Assembly: GCA_002292285.1 (NCBI GenBank)
Contig: DBBP01000035.1
Location: 1 to 64,000 of the forward strand
Length of the DNA: 64,000 nucleotides
Direction of reading: 5' to 3'
Origin: Proteobacteria bacterium UBA981
GTDB taxonomy: Bacteria; Pseudomonadota; Gammaproteobacteria; Ga0077536
Shown here: positions 1 through 9,204 of the stretch, piece by piece
How positions within the stretch are numbered: the stretch's first letter is position 1
Layout: the number at the start of each line of letters is the position of its first letter
The notes under the pieces: model-generated
What the model was told of the DNA's origin: nothing
Seen by the model: only the letters and a program-made list of their open reading frames with translations
The model's database searches: none
Translations under genes and position numbers: made by a program

Positions 1-18
1 TGCGTTTCGTTTGGAAAT

Positions 19-504
19 TCAAGTCGCTGTTTCATCATGATTCGTATCTGCTAAGTATTCACGTTCGTCTAACCACTCGTGAAGTACGGTGGTGTAGAAA
101 TTGTGATTTTCAACAAGATACTCGCGTACACCGGGCTGCGCTATTAGTGTTTCAAAATAGCGTTCGAACGAGGCAACAAAATCGTCCGTGGTGAATCCGT
201 GTCGGTGTTTTTCGATTGCCAGCTCGAAACCCATGATCATGTCCGAAATCAACCTATCAAACCGCATTCGGTCGATGGCATTTAGAGATTTGTAGCTTTC
301 ACAACCCTTTTGGAATAACTCCGCATATTCAGTTTCTAACAGGGGCCGGGTAGCGGTTGAATAAAATGCCACGGCCCGTTCATGCGCATCTGCGTTGGCT
401 TGCTTAGTACTGTGACGAATCTGAACAGCAAGATACGCTAGGGTAAGAACCACCGCCGCAGCACCGACGATTTCTCCGATTGCGCCGATCGCTTCCCAAT
501 TCAT
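19..504 (-). CDS. Small membrane-anchored protein, family of four paralogs in this window
   Basis: 161 residues of unknown function. One hydrophobic segment at about residues 6-28 (start MNWEAIGAIGEIVGA, ending AYLAVQIRHS) is followed by a charged, probably helical soluble part with no catalytic motif that I recognise. The N-terminus is nearly interchangeable with those of the proteins at 19528-20049, 20261-20794 and 24516-24980, while the C-terminal parts diverge strongly. There is no lipobox and no cleavable signal peptide, so a single N-terminal anchor is likely. It is a lone gene with no operon partner. Start chosen because the conserved MNW/MDW motif begins at this ATG. Real gene: fairly sure; role: unknown. 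Confidence 0.7.
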   Translation of the reverse strand: MNWEAIGAIGEIVGAAAVVLTLAYLAVQIRHSTKQANADAHERAVAFYSTATRPLLETEYAELFQKGCESYKSLNAIDRMRFDRLISDMIMGFELAIEKHRHGFTTDDFVASFERYFETLIAQPGVREYLVENHNFYTTVLHEWLDEREYLADTNHDETAT

Positions 505-790
505 AGATTTACTCTAGCGACCTAACAGTACACTAGCGTTCCTGCAGCACGCGTTAGAGCGTGACGGCGGAACGGGCTAAAGCGGGATGGTGGCACGCTA
601 ATTCTGCTCCTTACGTGACGTGGAGAACGCTCGATACTGACCATACGTTGATTGGACCGAAGGTGTGGTTCCGAGTGTGCCGGGTTGGCGGTCGATTGTG
701 AAGTCGGCAATGCCGTGACGATGATCCGATATTCCGTCCGAACCTCCGATGAAGATAGTAAGTTAGGTCGAAGATGACGATGTCGGCTCC

Positions 791-1313
791 TGACCAATAT
801 CCTCATTAGATGACGCCTATACCGCCGAGCGGTTCGGGTGCGAACTGGTTGGTCTGGAGGGAACGCAGGCATATCACGATATGCCGCCGGTGTCAGGGAC
901 GTTTGACGAAGACAGCGTCCTACCTTTTGCGGACGCCCGCGCGATTCGATCGCCAGGGAGCATCCATTTCTGAGGCTGCGATTGTTTGGGAGCGGAATGG
1001 CGGTGTACTCATCACATCGGATGCGCTTCAACATTACGTGGACTGGCGCTTCTTTAGCTGGCCGTCAGTACTGGTGCATAGAATCATGGGATTCGGAGCA
1101 GGAACCATTGTCGGGCCCATGTGGCATCGATTTCTTGTTGCTAACGAAACCGAGGCACGAAAGACCTTTGAAATGCTTCTGGATCTTCCTTTCACTCACG
1201 CCCTTGGATTGCACGGTGGGTTTGTCGAGGGCAACGCCAAGGCTGCAATAAGTGCGGCCATTTCTCGCGAAATGGCGAAGGGCCGGCGATGCCTGATTGG
1301 TTCTGTCGAATAA
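791..1313 (+). pseudogene. Remnant of a metallo-beta-lactamase-fold hydrolase, frameshifted
   Basis: Two frames together read like the C-terminal half of an MBL-fold protein. From about 794 to 970 one frame gives DDAYTAERFGCELVG and later PVSGTFDEDSVLPFADARAIRSPG, then hits TGA at 971-973. The next frame, from about 960, continues with EAAIVWERNGGVLITSDALQ, a GP-x-W segment, and LGLHGGFVEGNAKAAI near the end, which resembles the GD-LQ and HG-x-P-x-x-GNA-K pattern of such hydrolases. The N-terminal metal motif (HxHxDH) is not readable upstream. I infer a decayed gene with at least one frameshift near 960-970. Family assignment is from memory of the fold and is moderate only. Confidence 0.42.
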
Positions 1314-1750
1314 GCGAGAAAGGGGTCCGCAAAAAGCTTGCAAAATTTACAACCTGGCGCTGACGAGCAAATACGGTTCCCTCCTTAGCCTGAGCCGTCC
1401 AGGTGTGAACATGCGGAGAAAAACCTGATGACGCGCTTGAAACGTAGCGGGCGATGTTTTGAGTCCGTTGCGTCTGGCTGGATTGCACCTTTCCTATCTT
1501 ACGGTGATGCAACCCAACTGATAGCGGAGCCATTTCGCGATCAGTGGGATTCGGGTATGTCTACCTTCGAAGACCGTTCCCCAACGTTCGTCCTTAGTCG
1601 ATAAGAGCGCCAGCCAGAGGAACAACCAACGACTGCTTTTCCATTATCGGCCACTCATTAGCGACCTCCGCGGAAAACATAAATCCACCGCCCCTATTTT
1701 TTTTGGCCCGTCGCGATCCCGAATTAAATATACGGCCCCCGATATTCCCG
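1314..1750. other. Noncoding stretch without recognised gene
   Basis: Frames on both strands show no family-like translation. There is a run of eight T at about 1699-1706. Probably eroded intergenic DNA. Confidence 0.5.
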
Positions 1751-2584
1751 CTACAGCTTGGATCGAACCTCGCCGTCGAACTGACTCACAACCTCACCAA
1801 AATGCCCGGGGCTGTCGTAGGCCTGGACATGGACAAGGTGCGTAACCCCAACGTCCTTATACGCTTGCGCCATGTCAATGCCGGCCTGGGGATTCTCCAG
1901 AGGCAGCGTTTTCATCGCGACTACCTCGAGGTCCTTACGCCCCGCTTCTGCAGCCAATTTATGCAGCATCTGAATAGAAGGCGCGAGATCTTCCGGCAAG
2001 GTTCCCATCGGCATCCATCCGTCGCCGCAACGCACCGCTCGGGGAATGGCAATTTCTGTCGCACCACCAATGTAGATCGGCGGGCAGTTGAGCTTCGGCT
2101 TGAGAATAAACGGCTGACCATTTGCTTCAATGGTTTCGTTTGCACTGCTTTCGCGCAGCAAGTTGATCGTTTCGTCCGTTAGTTTCCCGCGTTGGCTTTT
2201 CGGTACGCCGAGCGCCTTGAATTCTTCATCCAGATAGCCGGCCCCGACGCCAAGCAGAAAACGATTCCCGGACAAGACCTGAATCGTAGTCAGGAGTTTC
2301 TGCGTCACGATCGCCGGTCGGTATGGCAACACCAGCACACCCGTGCCGAAGCTGATGCGGCTGGTGGCGCTAGCCAGGTAACACGCGAATCCGAGTGGGT
2401 CGAGAATGTTGCCCATCTCCGGAGGAATAGGCATGGGGTTCTTCTCGATGTCTGGCGGAAATCCCAAATGGTCATTGAACCAAATGGCATCGAGCGTCGA
2501 ACGATCGGCGATAGCAAAGCAGTCGTTTAAAAACTCAGGGGTCGCCGTCGGACCCCAATTGCGGATAGTGACGCCCAGTTTCAT
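1751..2584 (-). CDS. LLM-class flavin oxidoreductase, F420-dependent type (TIGR03619-like)
   Basis: 277 residues of the bacterial luciferase-like TIM-barrel fold. It begins MKLGVTIRNWGP and carries AIWFNDHLGFP, FGTGVLVLPYRPAIVTQKLL, GVGAGYLDEEF and PPIYIGGATE, all typical of F420- or FMN-dependent oxidoreductases of this class. Such enzymes move hydride between a deazaflavin or flavin and a small organic substrate in the cytosol; the substrate is unknown here. No F420 biosynthesis gene is in the window, so FMN use is possible. A GGTGGGAGAGACCG stretch just upstream of the ATG provides a ribosome site. It stands alone between noncoding stretches. Family sure, cofactor uncertain. Confidence 0.85.
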   Translation of the reverse strand: MKLGVTIRNWGPTATPEFLNDCFAIADRSTLDAIWFNDHLGFPPDIEKNPMPIPPEMGNILDPLGFACYLASATSRISFGTGVLVLPYRPAIVTQKLLTTIQVLSGNRFLLGVGAGYLDEEFKALGVPKSQRGKLTDETINLLRESSANETIEANGQPFILKPKLNCPPIYIGGATEIAIPRAVRCGDGWMPMGTLPEDLAPSIQMLHKLAAEAGRKDLEVVAMKTLPLENPQAGIDMAQAYKDVGVTHLVHVQAYDSPGHFGEVVSQFDGEVRSKL

Positions 2585-2932
2585 CGGTCTCTCCCACCTT
2601 GGTTTCTTCGCATCGCGGTGATCAATTCATCGAGTTCTGAATAGAACTATCAAAAGCGAAGTAATGATGCGCATCATAGAGTGAAATCTATCGAATTAGA
2701 ACGACTGGGAACTTCGGGACAGCCAGCAGATTCTGGAATCACCTGAGCGTGGGCGTGATTTCGTGGGTGTCGTTGTGCGCTGAATGCGAGAGCACGATCA
2801 GATCGGTTCGCGCGTGGGGGTTGGTACGTCGCACTAGCGCCGGGCCTGTTTAGCAATGACGAATTCTATTTTTCGCTGCGCCATGGCCCTCTCTTGATGA
2901 TGACGAGGTGGGGCGGTGTTTCGGCAATTGGC
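2585..2932. other. Noncoding stretch between LLM oxidoreductase and norR
   Basis: Nothing family-like on either strand. It holds the upstream region of the LLM gene (minus strand) and the region downstream of norR. Confidence 0.5.
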
Positions 2933-4477
2933 CTAATCCATGTTCAGGCGTCGCATGGTTCGGACCAGATTGCTGCGATCCAGATTGAGAGCTCTTGCAG
3001 TCGCGGCAATATTGCCTCGCTGCTTGTGCAGTTGTTGTTCGATAAGCTGCCGTTGGAAGTTATCAACGTGTTCACGATAATCCGTCCGCCCTTCGTTAGT
3101 GGCAGCGCTCAACGTAGCGAAGCTAAGAGGGCTTGAGCTGCTAGCCGGTGCGTCTATTTGCAATTCAAGGTGCTTTCTATCGACATCGATGATGTCGCTA
3201 TCCCTGCCCTGTTCCCGAATCGCTTTGAGTGCAGCACGACTGAGTAAATGCTCCAGCTCTCGAACATTACCGGGCCAGTCATACTGAAGTAGTTGCGCGT
3301 TGGCCGCGCTCGTTAGGCGCAGGCGTGCAACGCCGAGTTGGTGCTGATTTTTTTCCAGAAAGTACCCGGCGAGTAACTCAATATCTGTTACGCGATCGCG
3401 CAGTGAGGGAACTGGCAGCGGGTAGACGCTCAGACGGTGATACAAGTCGGCACGAAACCGCCCCTCCTTCACCTCCAGTTGCAGGTCTCGATTAGTAGCA
3501 GCAATGATGCGGACGTCCACTGATATGGTTTGGTCACTGCCGACCCGTTGGATTTCCCCACTCTGTATTGCGCGCAACAACTTTGCCTGTGCCGGTAACG
3601 GTAATTCGCCGACCTCATCAAGAAGCAGGCTGCCGCCGTCGGCTAGCTCAAAGCGACCGCTGCGATCGCGAGTAGCGCCCGAGAAGGCACCTCGTAAATG
3701 GCCAAACAGCTCGCTCTCCACAATATTCTCGGGCAAGGCGGCACAGTTGATTTGCACCAGTGGTTGCTCGGCACGCGTTGATTGTTGATGGAGGCTTCTG
3801 GCAACCAACTCTTTGCCCACGCCAGTTTCTCCCGTGATCAGTACCGATAGATCAGTCGGGGCGACAGTCGAAATCTCCGTGAGCATGGCCTCGATTGCCG
3901 GACTGCGACCGATAATCGTTGACGCCTGGTCGCTCTCCATTAATCGCTGCGCCACCTGATGTTTGTGCTCGGCCCGGGCTTCCAATGCCTCGATGTGCTG
4001 GCTGGTGTTAATCACTGCTGCGGCGGCGGCAATGTAAGCGCGGGTTTCTGTGGGTTTTAAGCTGTCGAAGCTACCTGCCGTCATAGAGTCCAGCGTAATA
4101 ACGCCCCAGATTTTGTTGTTGACGTAGATAGGGCTGCCCATGCAATCGTGAACGTGTAGCTGGTCGCCTTCATCGAATACCAATCCGTCGTAAGGGTCGG
4201 GCAGCGCAGAATCTGATTCAAAGCGCGTGATCTGCGTGTTTTGCAGAATCGTTTCCAGGCGCGGGTGTTGCGTGACGTTGAAGCGGCGGGCTAATGCTTC
4301 ACGTTTAAGACCGAGCACTGCAATCGGCACCAAATCATTCCCTTCGAGTTTGAGTAAGGCGATGGCATCGCAGGGAATGGCGCGCTGAATGGCTTCTACC
4401 AACTGCTGGTAACGCTGGCGGGGAGTCAGGTCGCGGTTGAGGTCTTCGACAATATCGATAAAGGGCAAAGCATCCAT
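2933..4477 (-). CDS. norR: NorR, nitric-oxide-responsive sigma-54 activator
   Basis: 514 residues: N-terminal GAF domain (about 1-175), AAA+ domain (about 190-420), C-terminal Fis-type helix-turn-helix (about 470-514, GNIAATARALNLDRSNLVRT). The GAF domain keeps the residues that hold the NO-sensing iron in E. coli NorR: DPYDGL, HVHDCMG and the D of TLDSM. The AAA+ part has Walker A GETGVGKE and Walker B LLLDEVGELP. The sigma-54 contact loop reads GAFSGA rather than GAFTGA, a conservative change. It is divergent from hmp, and the shared region holds three NorR-type sites and a -24/-12 promoter, so it most likely switches on NO detoxification. Very confident. Confidence 0.95.
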   Translation of the reverse strand: MDALPFIDIVEDLNRDLTPRQRYQQLVEAIQRAIPCDAIALLKLEGNDLVPIAVLGLKREALARRFNVTQHPRLETILQNTQITRFESDSALPDPYDGLVFDEGDQLHVHDCMGSPIYVNNKIWGVITLDSMTAGSFDSLKPTETRAYIAAAAAVINTSQHIEALEARAEHKHQVAQRLMESDQASTIIGRSPAIEAMLTEISTVAPTDLSVLITGETGVGKELVARSLHQQSTRAEQPLVQINCAALPENIVESELFGHLRGAFSGATRDRSGRFELADGGSLLLDEVGELPLPAQAKLLRAIQSGEIQRVGSDQTISVDVRIIAATNRDLQLEVKEGRFRADLYHRLSVYPLPVPSLRDRVTDIELLAGYFLEKNQHQLGVARLRLTSAANAQLLQYDWPGNVRELEHLLSRAALKAIREQGRDSDIIDVDRKHLELQIDAPASSSSPLSFATLSAATNEGRTDYREHVDNFQRQLIEQQLHKQRGNIAATARALNLDRSNLVRTMRRLNMD

Positions 4478-4480
4478 GAA

Positions 4481-4537
4481 GTCAAAATAACCTGTTAAAG
4501 GTCAAAATGACATTAATTTCGCTTCGGTCATAATGAC
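4481..4537. promoter_or_regulatory. Three NorR enhancer sites between norR and hmp
   Basis: Three copies of the GT-N7-AC NorR pattern: GTCAAAATAAC (4481-4491), GTCAAAATGAC (4501-4511) and GTCATAATGAC (4527-4537). The second and third are near-palindromes. Three sites upstream of the target promoter match the known arrangement at E. coli norVW. The first lies 3 bases from the norR start codon, so NorR may also repress its own gene. Confidence 0.88.
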
Positions 4538-4579
4538 CTTATAGAAATAAATAGGTAATGAAAACAACCCAATATAGGT

Positions 4580-4595
4580 TGGCACGGATATTGGA
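4580..4595 (+). promoter_or_regulatory. Sigma-54 (-24/-12) promoter of hmp
   Basis: TGGCACGGATATTGGA against the consensus TGGCACG-N4-TTGCA: the -24 half is perfect and the spacing is exact, while the -12 half has TTGGA, so the usual C of the GC pair is G. It is 43 bases downstream of the last NorR site and 44 bases upstream of the chosen hmp start. Confidence 0.8.
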
Positions 4596-4639
4596 TTGCA
4601 GAGGTTATCAACTTAATACAGTCCACCAGGATGCCCGCC

Positions 4640-5818
4640 ATGTTAGATAAAGCGACGGTCGAAATTATTAAATCCACGGTTCCGGCTCTACAGCTGTATT
4701 CAGAAGACATCACCAGGCATTTCTACCCTTTGCTGTTTGAACAGTATCCGGAGGTTATCCCGTACTTCAACCAGACGAACCAGGCGAAGGGGACTCAGCC
4801 TAAGGCTTTGGCAAACGCTGTACTGGCTTATGGTGCAAATATTGATGAACTGGGTAATTTGAGCGGAGCCGTCAGCACAATTGTGCAAAAGCATTGTTCG
4901 TTGGGCATCGAGCCCGTTCAGTACCAGGCTGTTGGTGCCTGTCTGCTGCAGGCTATTGCTGCGGTGCTGGGTGATGCGGCCACCGACGAGATTGTCGATG
5001 CCTGGGGTAAGGCCTACAGCCAACTGGCTAACATCCTAATTGAGGCTGAGGAGGCAGTTTACGCCGCGGCTGAACAACGCGACGGTGGTTGGCGCGGAGA
5101 ACGGGCGTTTCAGTTGGTCAACAAGGTTGAGGAAAGTTCTGTCATTACCTCATTCTACTTTGAGCCCGTTGACGACAACGGCGTGCCTGATTTTGAACCC
5201 GGACAGTTTATCTCCATCGTGCTGGACGTCGCAGGCAATAGTTTGCGGCGGAACTACAGCCTTTCAAATGCTCCCGGTGAGACCTATTTGCGGATTAGCG
5301 TAAAGCGTGAACCGCAGGGCGTGGTTTCCAATTTCCTGCACAACAAGCTTGCACCAGGTGATGAGGTGACTCTATTACCACCCTGTGGGGATTTTGTTTT
5401 ACGTAGAAATAGTAAGCCGCTGGTGCTTGTCACCGGCGGGGTTGGCATCACGCCTGCTATCAGCATGCTGAATGCAGAGGCTAGCTCCGGCCGAGAAGTA
5501 CGCTTCATTCACGCCGCAATAGATAGCAAAGTTCACGCCTTCAAGGCGCACGTGGATCAGCTCGCAGCCGCGAATGAAAATGTTTCGCGTCTTTATGTCT
5601 ACAGCGATCCAGGCCAGGGCTGCGAGCCGCACGCCACGGGTTTTATCACAGCCGAATTACTTGCCAAGCAGCTGCCGGCGGATTGCGATGTCGAGTTTTA
5701 CTTTCTCGGCCCCAAGCCGTTTATGCGTGCCGCACTAAGCATTGCGACTGAATTGGGCGTGCCGAAAGAACAGGTTCATTTCGAGTTCTTTGGTCCATCT
5801 GAGGCGCTCGTCGCCTAA
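4640..5818 (+). CDS. hmp: Hmp flavohemoglobin, nitric oxide dioxygenase
   Basis: Converts NO and O2 to nitrate using NAD(P)H, in the cytosol. 392 residues from the chosen start, the usual length. Globin domain (about 1-140): the B10 Tyr lies in HFYPLLFEQYPE, the E7 Gln in NQTNQAKGTQP, and the proximal His in QKHCSLGIEPVQY. FAD-binding beta-barrel with RRNYSLSNAP and GVVSNFLHNKL; NAD(P)-binding domain with LVLVTGGVGITPAISML; C-terminal FEFFGPSEALVA. Start: an ATG at 4631 exists, but the one at 4640 has AGGA eight bases upstream and gives the family N-terminus MLDKAT. Under sigma-54/NorR control from the divergent region. Very confident. Confidence 0.96.
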   Translation: MLDKATVEIIKSTVPALQLYSEDITRHFYPLLFEQYPEVIPYFNQTNQAKGTQPKALANAVLAYGANIDELGNLSGAVSTIVQKHCSLGIEPVQYQAVGACLLQAIAAVLGDAATDEIVDAWGKAYSQLANILIEAEEAVYAAAEQRDGGWRGERAFQLVNKVEESSVITSFYFEPVDDNGVPDFEPGQFISIVLDVAGNSLRRNYSLSNAPGETYLRISVKREPQGVVSNFLHNKLAPGDEVTLLPPCGDFVLRRNSKPLVLVTGGVGITPAISMLNAEASSGREVRFIHAAIDSKVHAFKAHVDQLAAANENVSRLYVYSDPGQGCEPHATGFITAELLAKQLPADCDVEFYFLGPKPFMRAALSIATELGVPKEQVHFEFFGPSEALVA

Positions 5819-6120
5819 GCGCGTGCTTGCTTGAAAACGATTCTAGTGGCGTGCGAAAGATCGTGGTCGTAGCGTACGGAGTTCTCTCTCGTTGCCAGGA
5901 CGGCAATCCACGTCCGCCCCGATCGCAAATTCCGCCATCTCGGCAGGAATGTCTCGTTCGCCGTTTTAGAACCGCGCGCTGTATGCGCAGCCGTTTGGAA
6001 TGGAGGGATCCATTGGTTCTTCCTGCAACGAGAGCAGGAATAGGCGTCGCGAATATCGCGTCATCGTCGATTGCATGGGTGCCATGAAGCGACCGCCAAC
6101 GCGTGCACCGGTAAGCCGCG
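5819..6120. other. Noncoding stretch between convergent hmp and hydrolase
   Basis: No recognised gene or clear terminator hairpin; translations of both strands look random. Confidence 0.5.
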
Positions 6121-7005
6121 CTATTTTAGCTCGCCCAGGAACGCATCGAGTTTTGCGTTGAACGCATCTGCGTGGTCGAAAAAATGCCCATGACCACCCA
6201 AAAATTCACGTTCGGCATTCGGCACGTGGGTTTTTAGGTAGGCTTCGGCATAAGTTCTCTGGTCCGCTCTAACAACATGCAACTGCGGGATAGTTATTGA
6301 CTGAATCGTTTCGCGGTGGTCGACCATCCAACCGTCGTACAACAATAGCGCTGCCACGGTTGTCGGCGTCAGCATGCTGTCTTCCAACATCCAGGCCGCA
6401 TCGGCCTTCGATACGCCCTTGGTGAACATCCAGGGAATGAACTCCTTTACAGCACCTATCCGATCAGTGACAAAACTTCTGAAAAATTTCTGGGCCGCAT
6501 CGCCACTACCATCGGTCCATGAATCCTGACCTAGCGGTAACGGCCGCGGTGTTTGGTCCATTAAAATGACGCCGGTGAGCGCGTCGGTACCGTATTCGCT
6601 CAGGTATTCGTATACCGTAACACCGCCCCACGACCAGCCGCCGAGCACCACATTTTCAAGCCCCAACGCATCAATAAATGCCTTGAGATCGGCTGCGTGC
6701 GTGGCGTAATCCGCCCCATCGACCGTTTTCGTCGAGCGACCATGCGCGCGCGGATCATAGGTAATGAATCGAACCGATTTGGATTCGGCGTAATGCGCGA
6801 GCTGGTTCTTAAAAAACCCCGTAGTCATTGTCCACCCTGGCACGAACAGCACGACCTGAGTGCCCTCACCCGCTTGTTCGTAATAGAGGGAAACATCGTG
6901 ACTCGCATCTATTGAGACGTAGTCGCCAGCATGGACGTAGCTGGACGATACTGTAAGCGCGATGATCGCGACCAAAGTGGCGCTGCACTGCCGAAGGGAC
7001 ATCAT
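6121..7005 (-). CDS. Exported alpha/beta hydrolase
   Basis: 294 residues with a signal peptide (MMSLRQCSATLVAIIALTVS, cleavage after YVHA), so periplasmic or secreted. Alpha/beta-hydrolase fold: oxyanion region VLFVPGWTMTTGFF, nucleophile elbow GGWSWGG (Ser), an acidic residue probably in LHVVRADQRTYAE, and catalytic His in LGGHGHFFDH. The substrate is not readable; epoxide, ester or lactone hydrolysis are all possible. A GGAG site lies 9 bases before the ATG. It is the last of three same-strand genes (M20 peptidase, cupin, this) but 138 bases separate it from the cupin. Fold sure, substrate unknown. Confidence 0.85.
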   Translation of the reverse strand: MMSLRQCSATLVAIIALTVSSSYVHAGDYVSIDASHDVSLYYEQAGEGTQVVLFVPGWTMTTGFFKNQLAHYAESKSVRFITYDPRAHGRSTKTVDGADYATHAADLKAFIDALGLENVVLGGWSWGGVTVYEYLSEYGTDALTGVILMDQTPRPLPLGQDSWTDGSGDAAQKFFRSFVTDRIGAVKEFIPWMFTKGVSKADAAWMLEDSMLTPTTVAALLLYDGWMVDHRETIQSITIPQLHVVRADQRTYAEAYLKTHVPNAEREFLGGHGHFFDHADAFNAKLDAFLGELK

Positions 7006-7143
7006 GGTGATTTCTCCGTTGGTTTCGATTGGTGACGCTGTTCGCTTCCTAAAAGCGCTCTTCGTCGAGGAACTTTCACCACCGAAAACGTGAATTTGAA
7101 AATTTCGATTACGACTTAAATGTACGGTCCCCGCTAGTCCTGA

Positions 7144-7683
7144 CTAAGGCACTAGGTTGGCGCCCAACGTCACCGCTATCATTCGCGCGGCTTTAGGCCA
7201 CGGGTTACGCCATGCGTGCATCGTGCCGCTTTGAACAATCGTATCGCCAGCCTTAAGCTCGGTTTTCGAACCATCGTCCAGCTCAAGGACAATCTGACCT
7301 TCCGCGACATAGATCAAATCGACTGTCTCAGAGCGATGCATGCCCGGCACGTCGGGGTCCATCGCCGCCATCATGCGCGGAAAAACGCGCTCCGCGTATT
7401 CCATTAGTTGCTCAGGATCTTCAGGCGCGGCTCCTTCAGCGTCCGCATCCGGGTTGATAATAAATTCGAGAAAGCGAAACCCGCCGACGGGAGGGAAAAA
7501 CGGCTCGCAATGGGGTGGCGCCCCGGCATCCGGGTATTGCATGGTTTCTGCCGATGCCCAGTAAGTCGTCAGCTGCCCGCCAGGGGTGCCGGGAAGGGCA
7601 TTTCCGCTGACAACGTCATCACTGGCGATAATTGACCGGCCTTCGCTATCGTGTCCGGTGACCACTCGTCGATACGTCGTCAT
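7144..7683 (-). CDS. Cupin-domain protein
   Basis: 179 residues. A single cupin barrel in the C-terminal half: MHRSETVDLIYVAEGQIVLE, then GDTIVQSGTMHAWRNPWPK, giving the two conserved cupin motifs with His/Glu/His metal-ligand candidates. The N-terminal half (TYWASAETMQYPD) is a lid region common in small cupins found next to catabolic genes. Cytosolic; binds or converts a small ligand, identity unknown. GGAGAG lies just upstream of the ATG. It starts 45 bases after the M20 peptidase stop, so the two are probably one transcript. Confidence 0.82.
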   Translation of the reverse strand: MTTYRRVVTGHDSEGRSIIASDDVVSGNALPGTPGGQLTTYWASAETMQYPDAGAPPHCEPFFPPVGGFRFLEFIINPDADAEGAAPEDPEQLMEYAERVFPRMMAAMDPDVPGMHRSETVDLIYVAEGQIVLELDDGSKTELKAGDTIVQSGTMHAWRNPWPKAARMIAVTLGANLVP

Positions 7684-7728
7684 TCAATCTCTCCAGGTGC
7701 TGGTGCCACTACAAGAATAGTCCGCGAC

Positions 7729-9204
7729 CTAGTCGCTCACCATGTCCCGGACAAGCTCGTGCAACAGTAATGCGCCGCGACCCAATTCGGTTGTAGAAAA
7801 TCGTTCGTCACGCCCGTGCACGAAATGAAAATCGGTAAGCGGAAAGCGCATCGGCATAAAACCGTAGCAGGTAATACCTTTGGCGCGAAAGATATTGCAA
7901 TCGGTGAAGCCTGAAATGAAGTTAGGCACGACCTGTGCGCCGGGGTCGTAGCGCCCGACCAGCTCACCAATGGCGCGAAACAGTTCCGTGTCGATAGGTG
8001 CCGCATACGATTTGGAGGACAGGATGGGACGAATGTTGATGGCCGGGTCATCGATTGCGCGCTTGAGCTCATCGATCACGTCGTCTGGCGATTGCCCGGG
8101 TAAGAGCCTGAGATCGAGTACGGCCGTAGCACGGGCTGGCAAGATGTTTTCTTTCGCGCTGCCAGCCAGTGTTGTGATGGCAAGAGTGTTGCGTACCAAT
8201 CGTGCGTTATTCGCGTTGCCCATGAATTCATCGCGAAATTTCTCGTCATCCAATGCTTTTAGCAAGTTCTGATAGGGCGCGCGCGCGGCTGGCGGCATGG
8301 CCGCAGCCCGAGCGCTAAATACAGTTTGTACGGCGTCAGTGACAACGATAGGAAACTTGAACTGCTCGAGTTTGGCCAGTGCCCGTATCAATGTATGGGT
8401 CGCCGCCGCAGGCGACGGCCTGGAGCCGTGCATTTGCACCCCTTGCGCCGAAATCTCGAGCCACAAGGGTGCTTTTTGCGCGAATTCCACGCCGTAGCGA
8501 ATTTTATTCTCGCCGAGCTCCAGCATCACGCCCCCCTCGTTCAAGGCAAACTCGACGTCGGCGATCATCTCGAAATGCTTCTCGGCAATAAAACGTGCGC
8601 CTTTACCCCCACCCTGCTCTTCGTCCGCTACGGCGAGCAGTACGACGTCGCGCTTGAGTGGGATCTCGAGCCGCTTCAATAAGACAAATGACAGGACCTC
8701 CATGATGCCCGGCCCTTTGTTGTCGATGCTACCGCGGCCCCACAGATAACCGTCGCGAACTAAGCCTGCGAACGGTGGCTCAGTCCATACGTCTGCGTCG
8801 GCCGGTACTACGTCCATATGGTGCACCAGCATCATCGCTTTCTTGCTGCCGTCCCCGCGCAGTCTGGCGTACAAGTTTGCGCGCCCGGGCTCCGCTTCAA
8901 GGCGGGTTATTGGTATTCCTTCTTGCGCTAAAAACGCTGCCAGAAAATCTACCGCAGCCGTCTCGTTGCCAGGCGGATTGGTGGTATCGATCTGAATGTA
9001 GCGTTGGGCAAGACACACGGCTTCGGCGGTTATCGCCGCAAGGTCGAGGCTAAGCGCGCGCGGGCAGTGTGACTGAGCGCTGACGTTTGTGGTGTAGAAG
9101 ACAGCCATCGTCGCCCACAGAGGCAGATACAACAATCGATTCGTGAGCCGTTTATATACGTTGGGCAATGGTCTTTTCCTGGATTGGGGACAAGTACGAT
9201 TCAA
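7729..9204 (-). CDS. Exported M20-family zinc peptidase
   Basis: 491 residues. Metal ligands of the M20/carboxypeptidase family are visible: MLVHHMDVVPAD (His, with the family Asp), GRGSIDNKGP (bridging Asp), VADEEQGGG (Glu general base and Glu ligand) and HGRDERF (C-terminal His). The small lid domain is present (GVQMHGSRPS). An N-terminal hydrophobic run LLYLPLWATMAVFYTTNVSAQS looks like a signal peptide ending at SAQ, so the protein is likely periplasmic and releases amino acids from peptides or acyl-amino acids. The chosen start is TTG and leaves a long basic region before the hydrophobic core; the true start may be internal. Probably co-transcribed with the cupin gene. Confidence 0.87.
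   Translation of the reverse strand: MNRTCPQSRKRPLPNVYKRLTNRLLYLPLWATMAVFYTTNVSAQSHCPRALSLDLAAITAEAVCLAQRYIQIDTTNPPGNETAAVDFLAAFLAQEGIPITRLEAEPGRANLYARLRGDGSKKAMMLVHHMDVVPADADVWTEPPFAGLVRDGYLWGRGSIDNKGPGIMEVLSFVLLKRLEIPLKRDVVLLAVADEEQGGGKGARFIAEKHFEMIADVEFALNEGGVMLELGENKIRYGVEFAQKAPLWLEISAQGVQMHGSRPSPAAATHTLIRALAKLEQFKFPIVVTDAVQTVFSARAAAMPPAARAPYQNLLKALDDEKFRDEFMGNANNARLVRNTLAITTLAGSAKENILPARATAVLDLRLLPGQSPDDVIDELKRAIDDPAINIRPILSSKSYAAPIDTELFRAIGELVGRYDPGAQVVPNFISGFTDCNIFRAKGITCYGFMPMRFPLTDFHFVHGRDERFSTTELGRGALLLHELVRDMVSD

Noticed and set aside
971..973. TGA in the MBL remnant (context F-TGA-G-C-D-C) as a third selenocysteine
   Set aside because: The sequence after the TGA in that frame is meaningless, while the family continues in a different frame, so this is a frameshift and not Sec.
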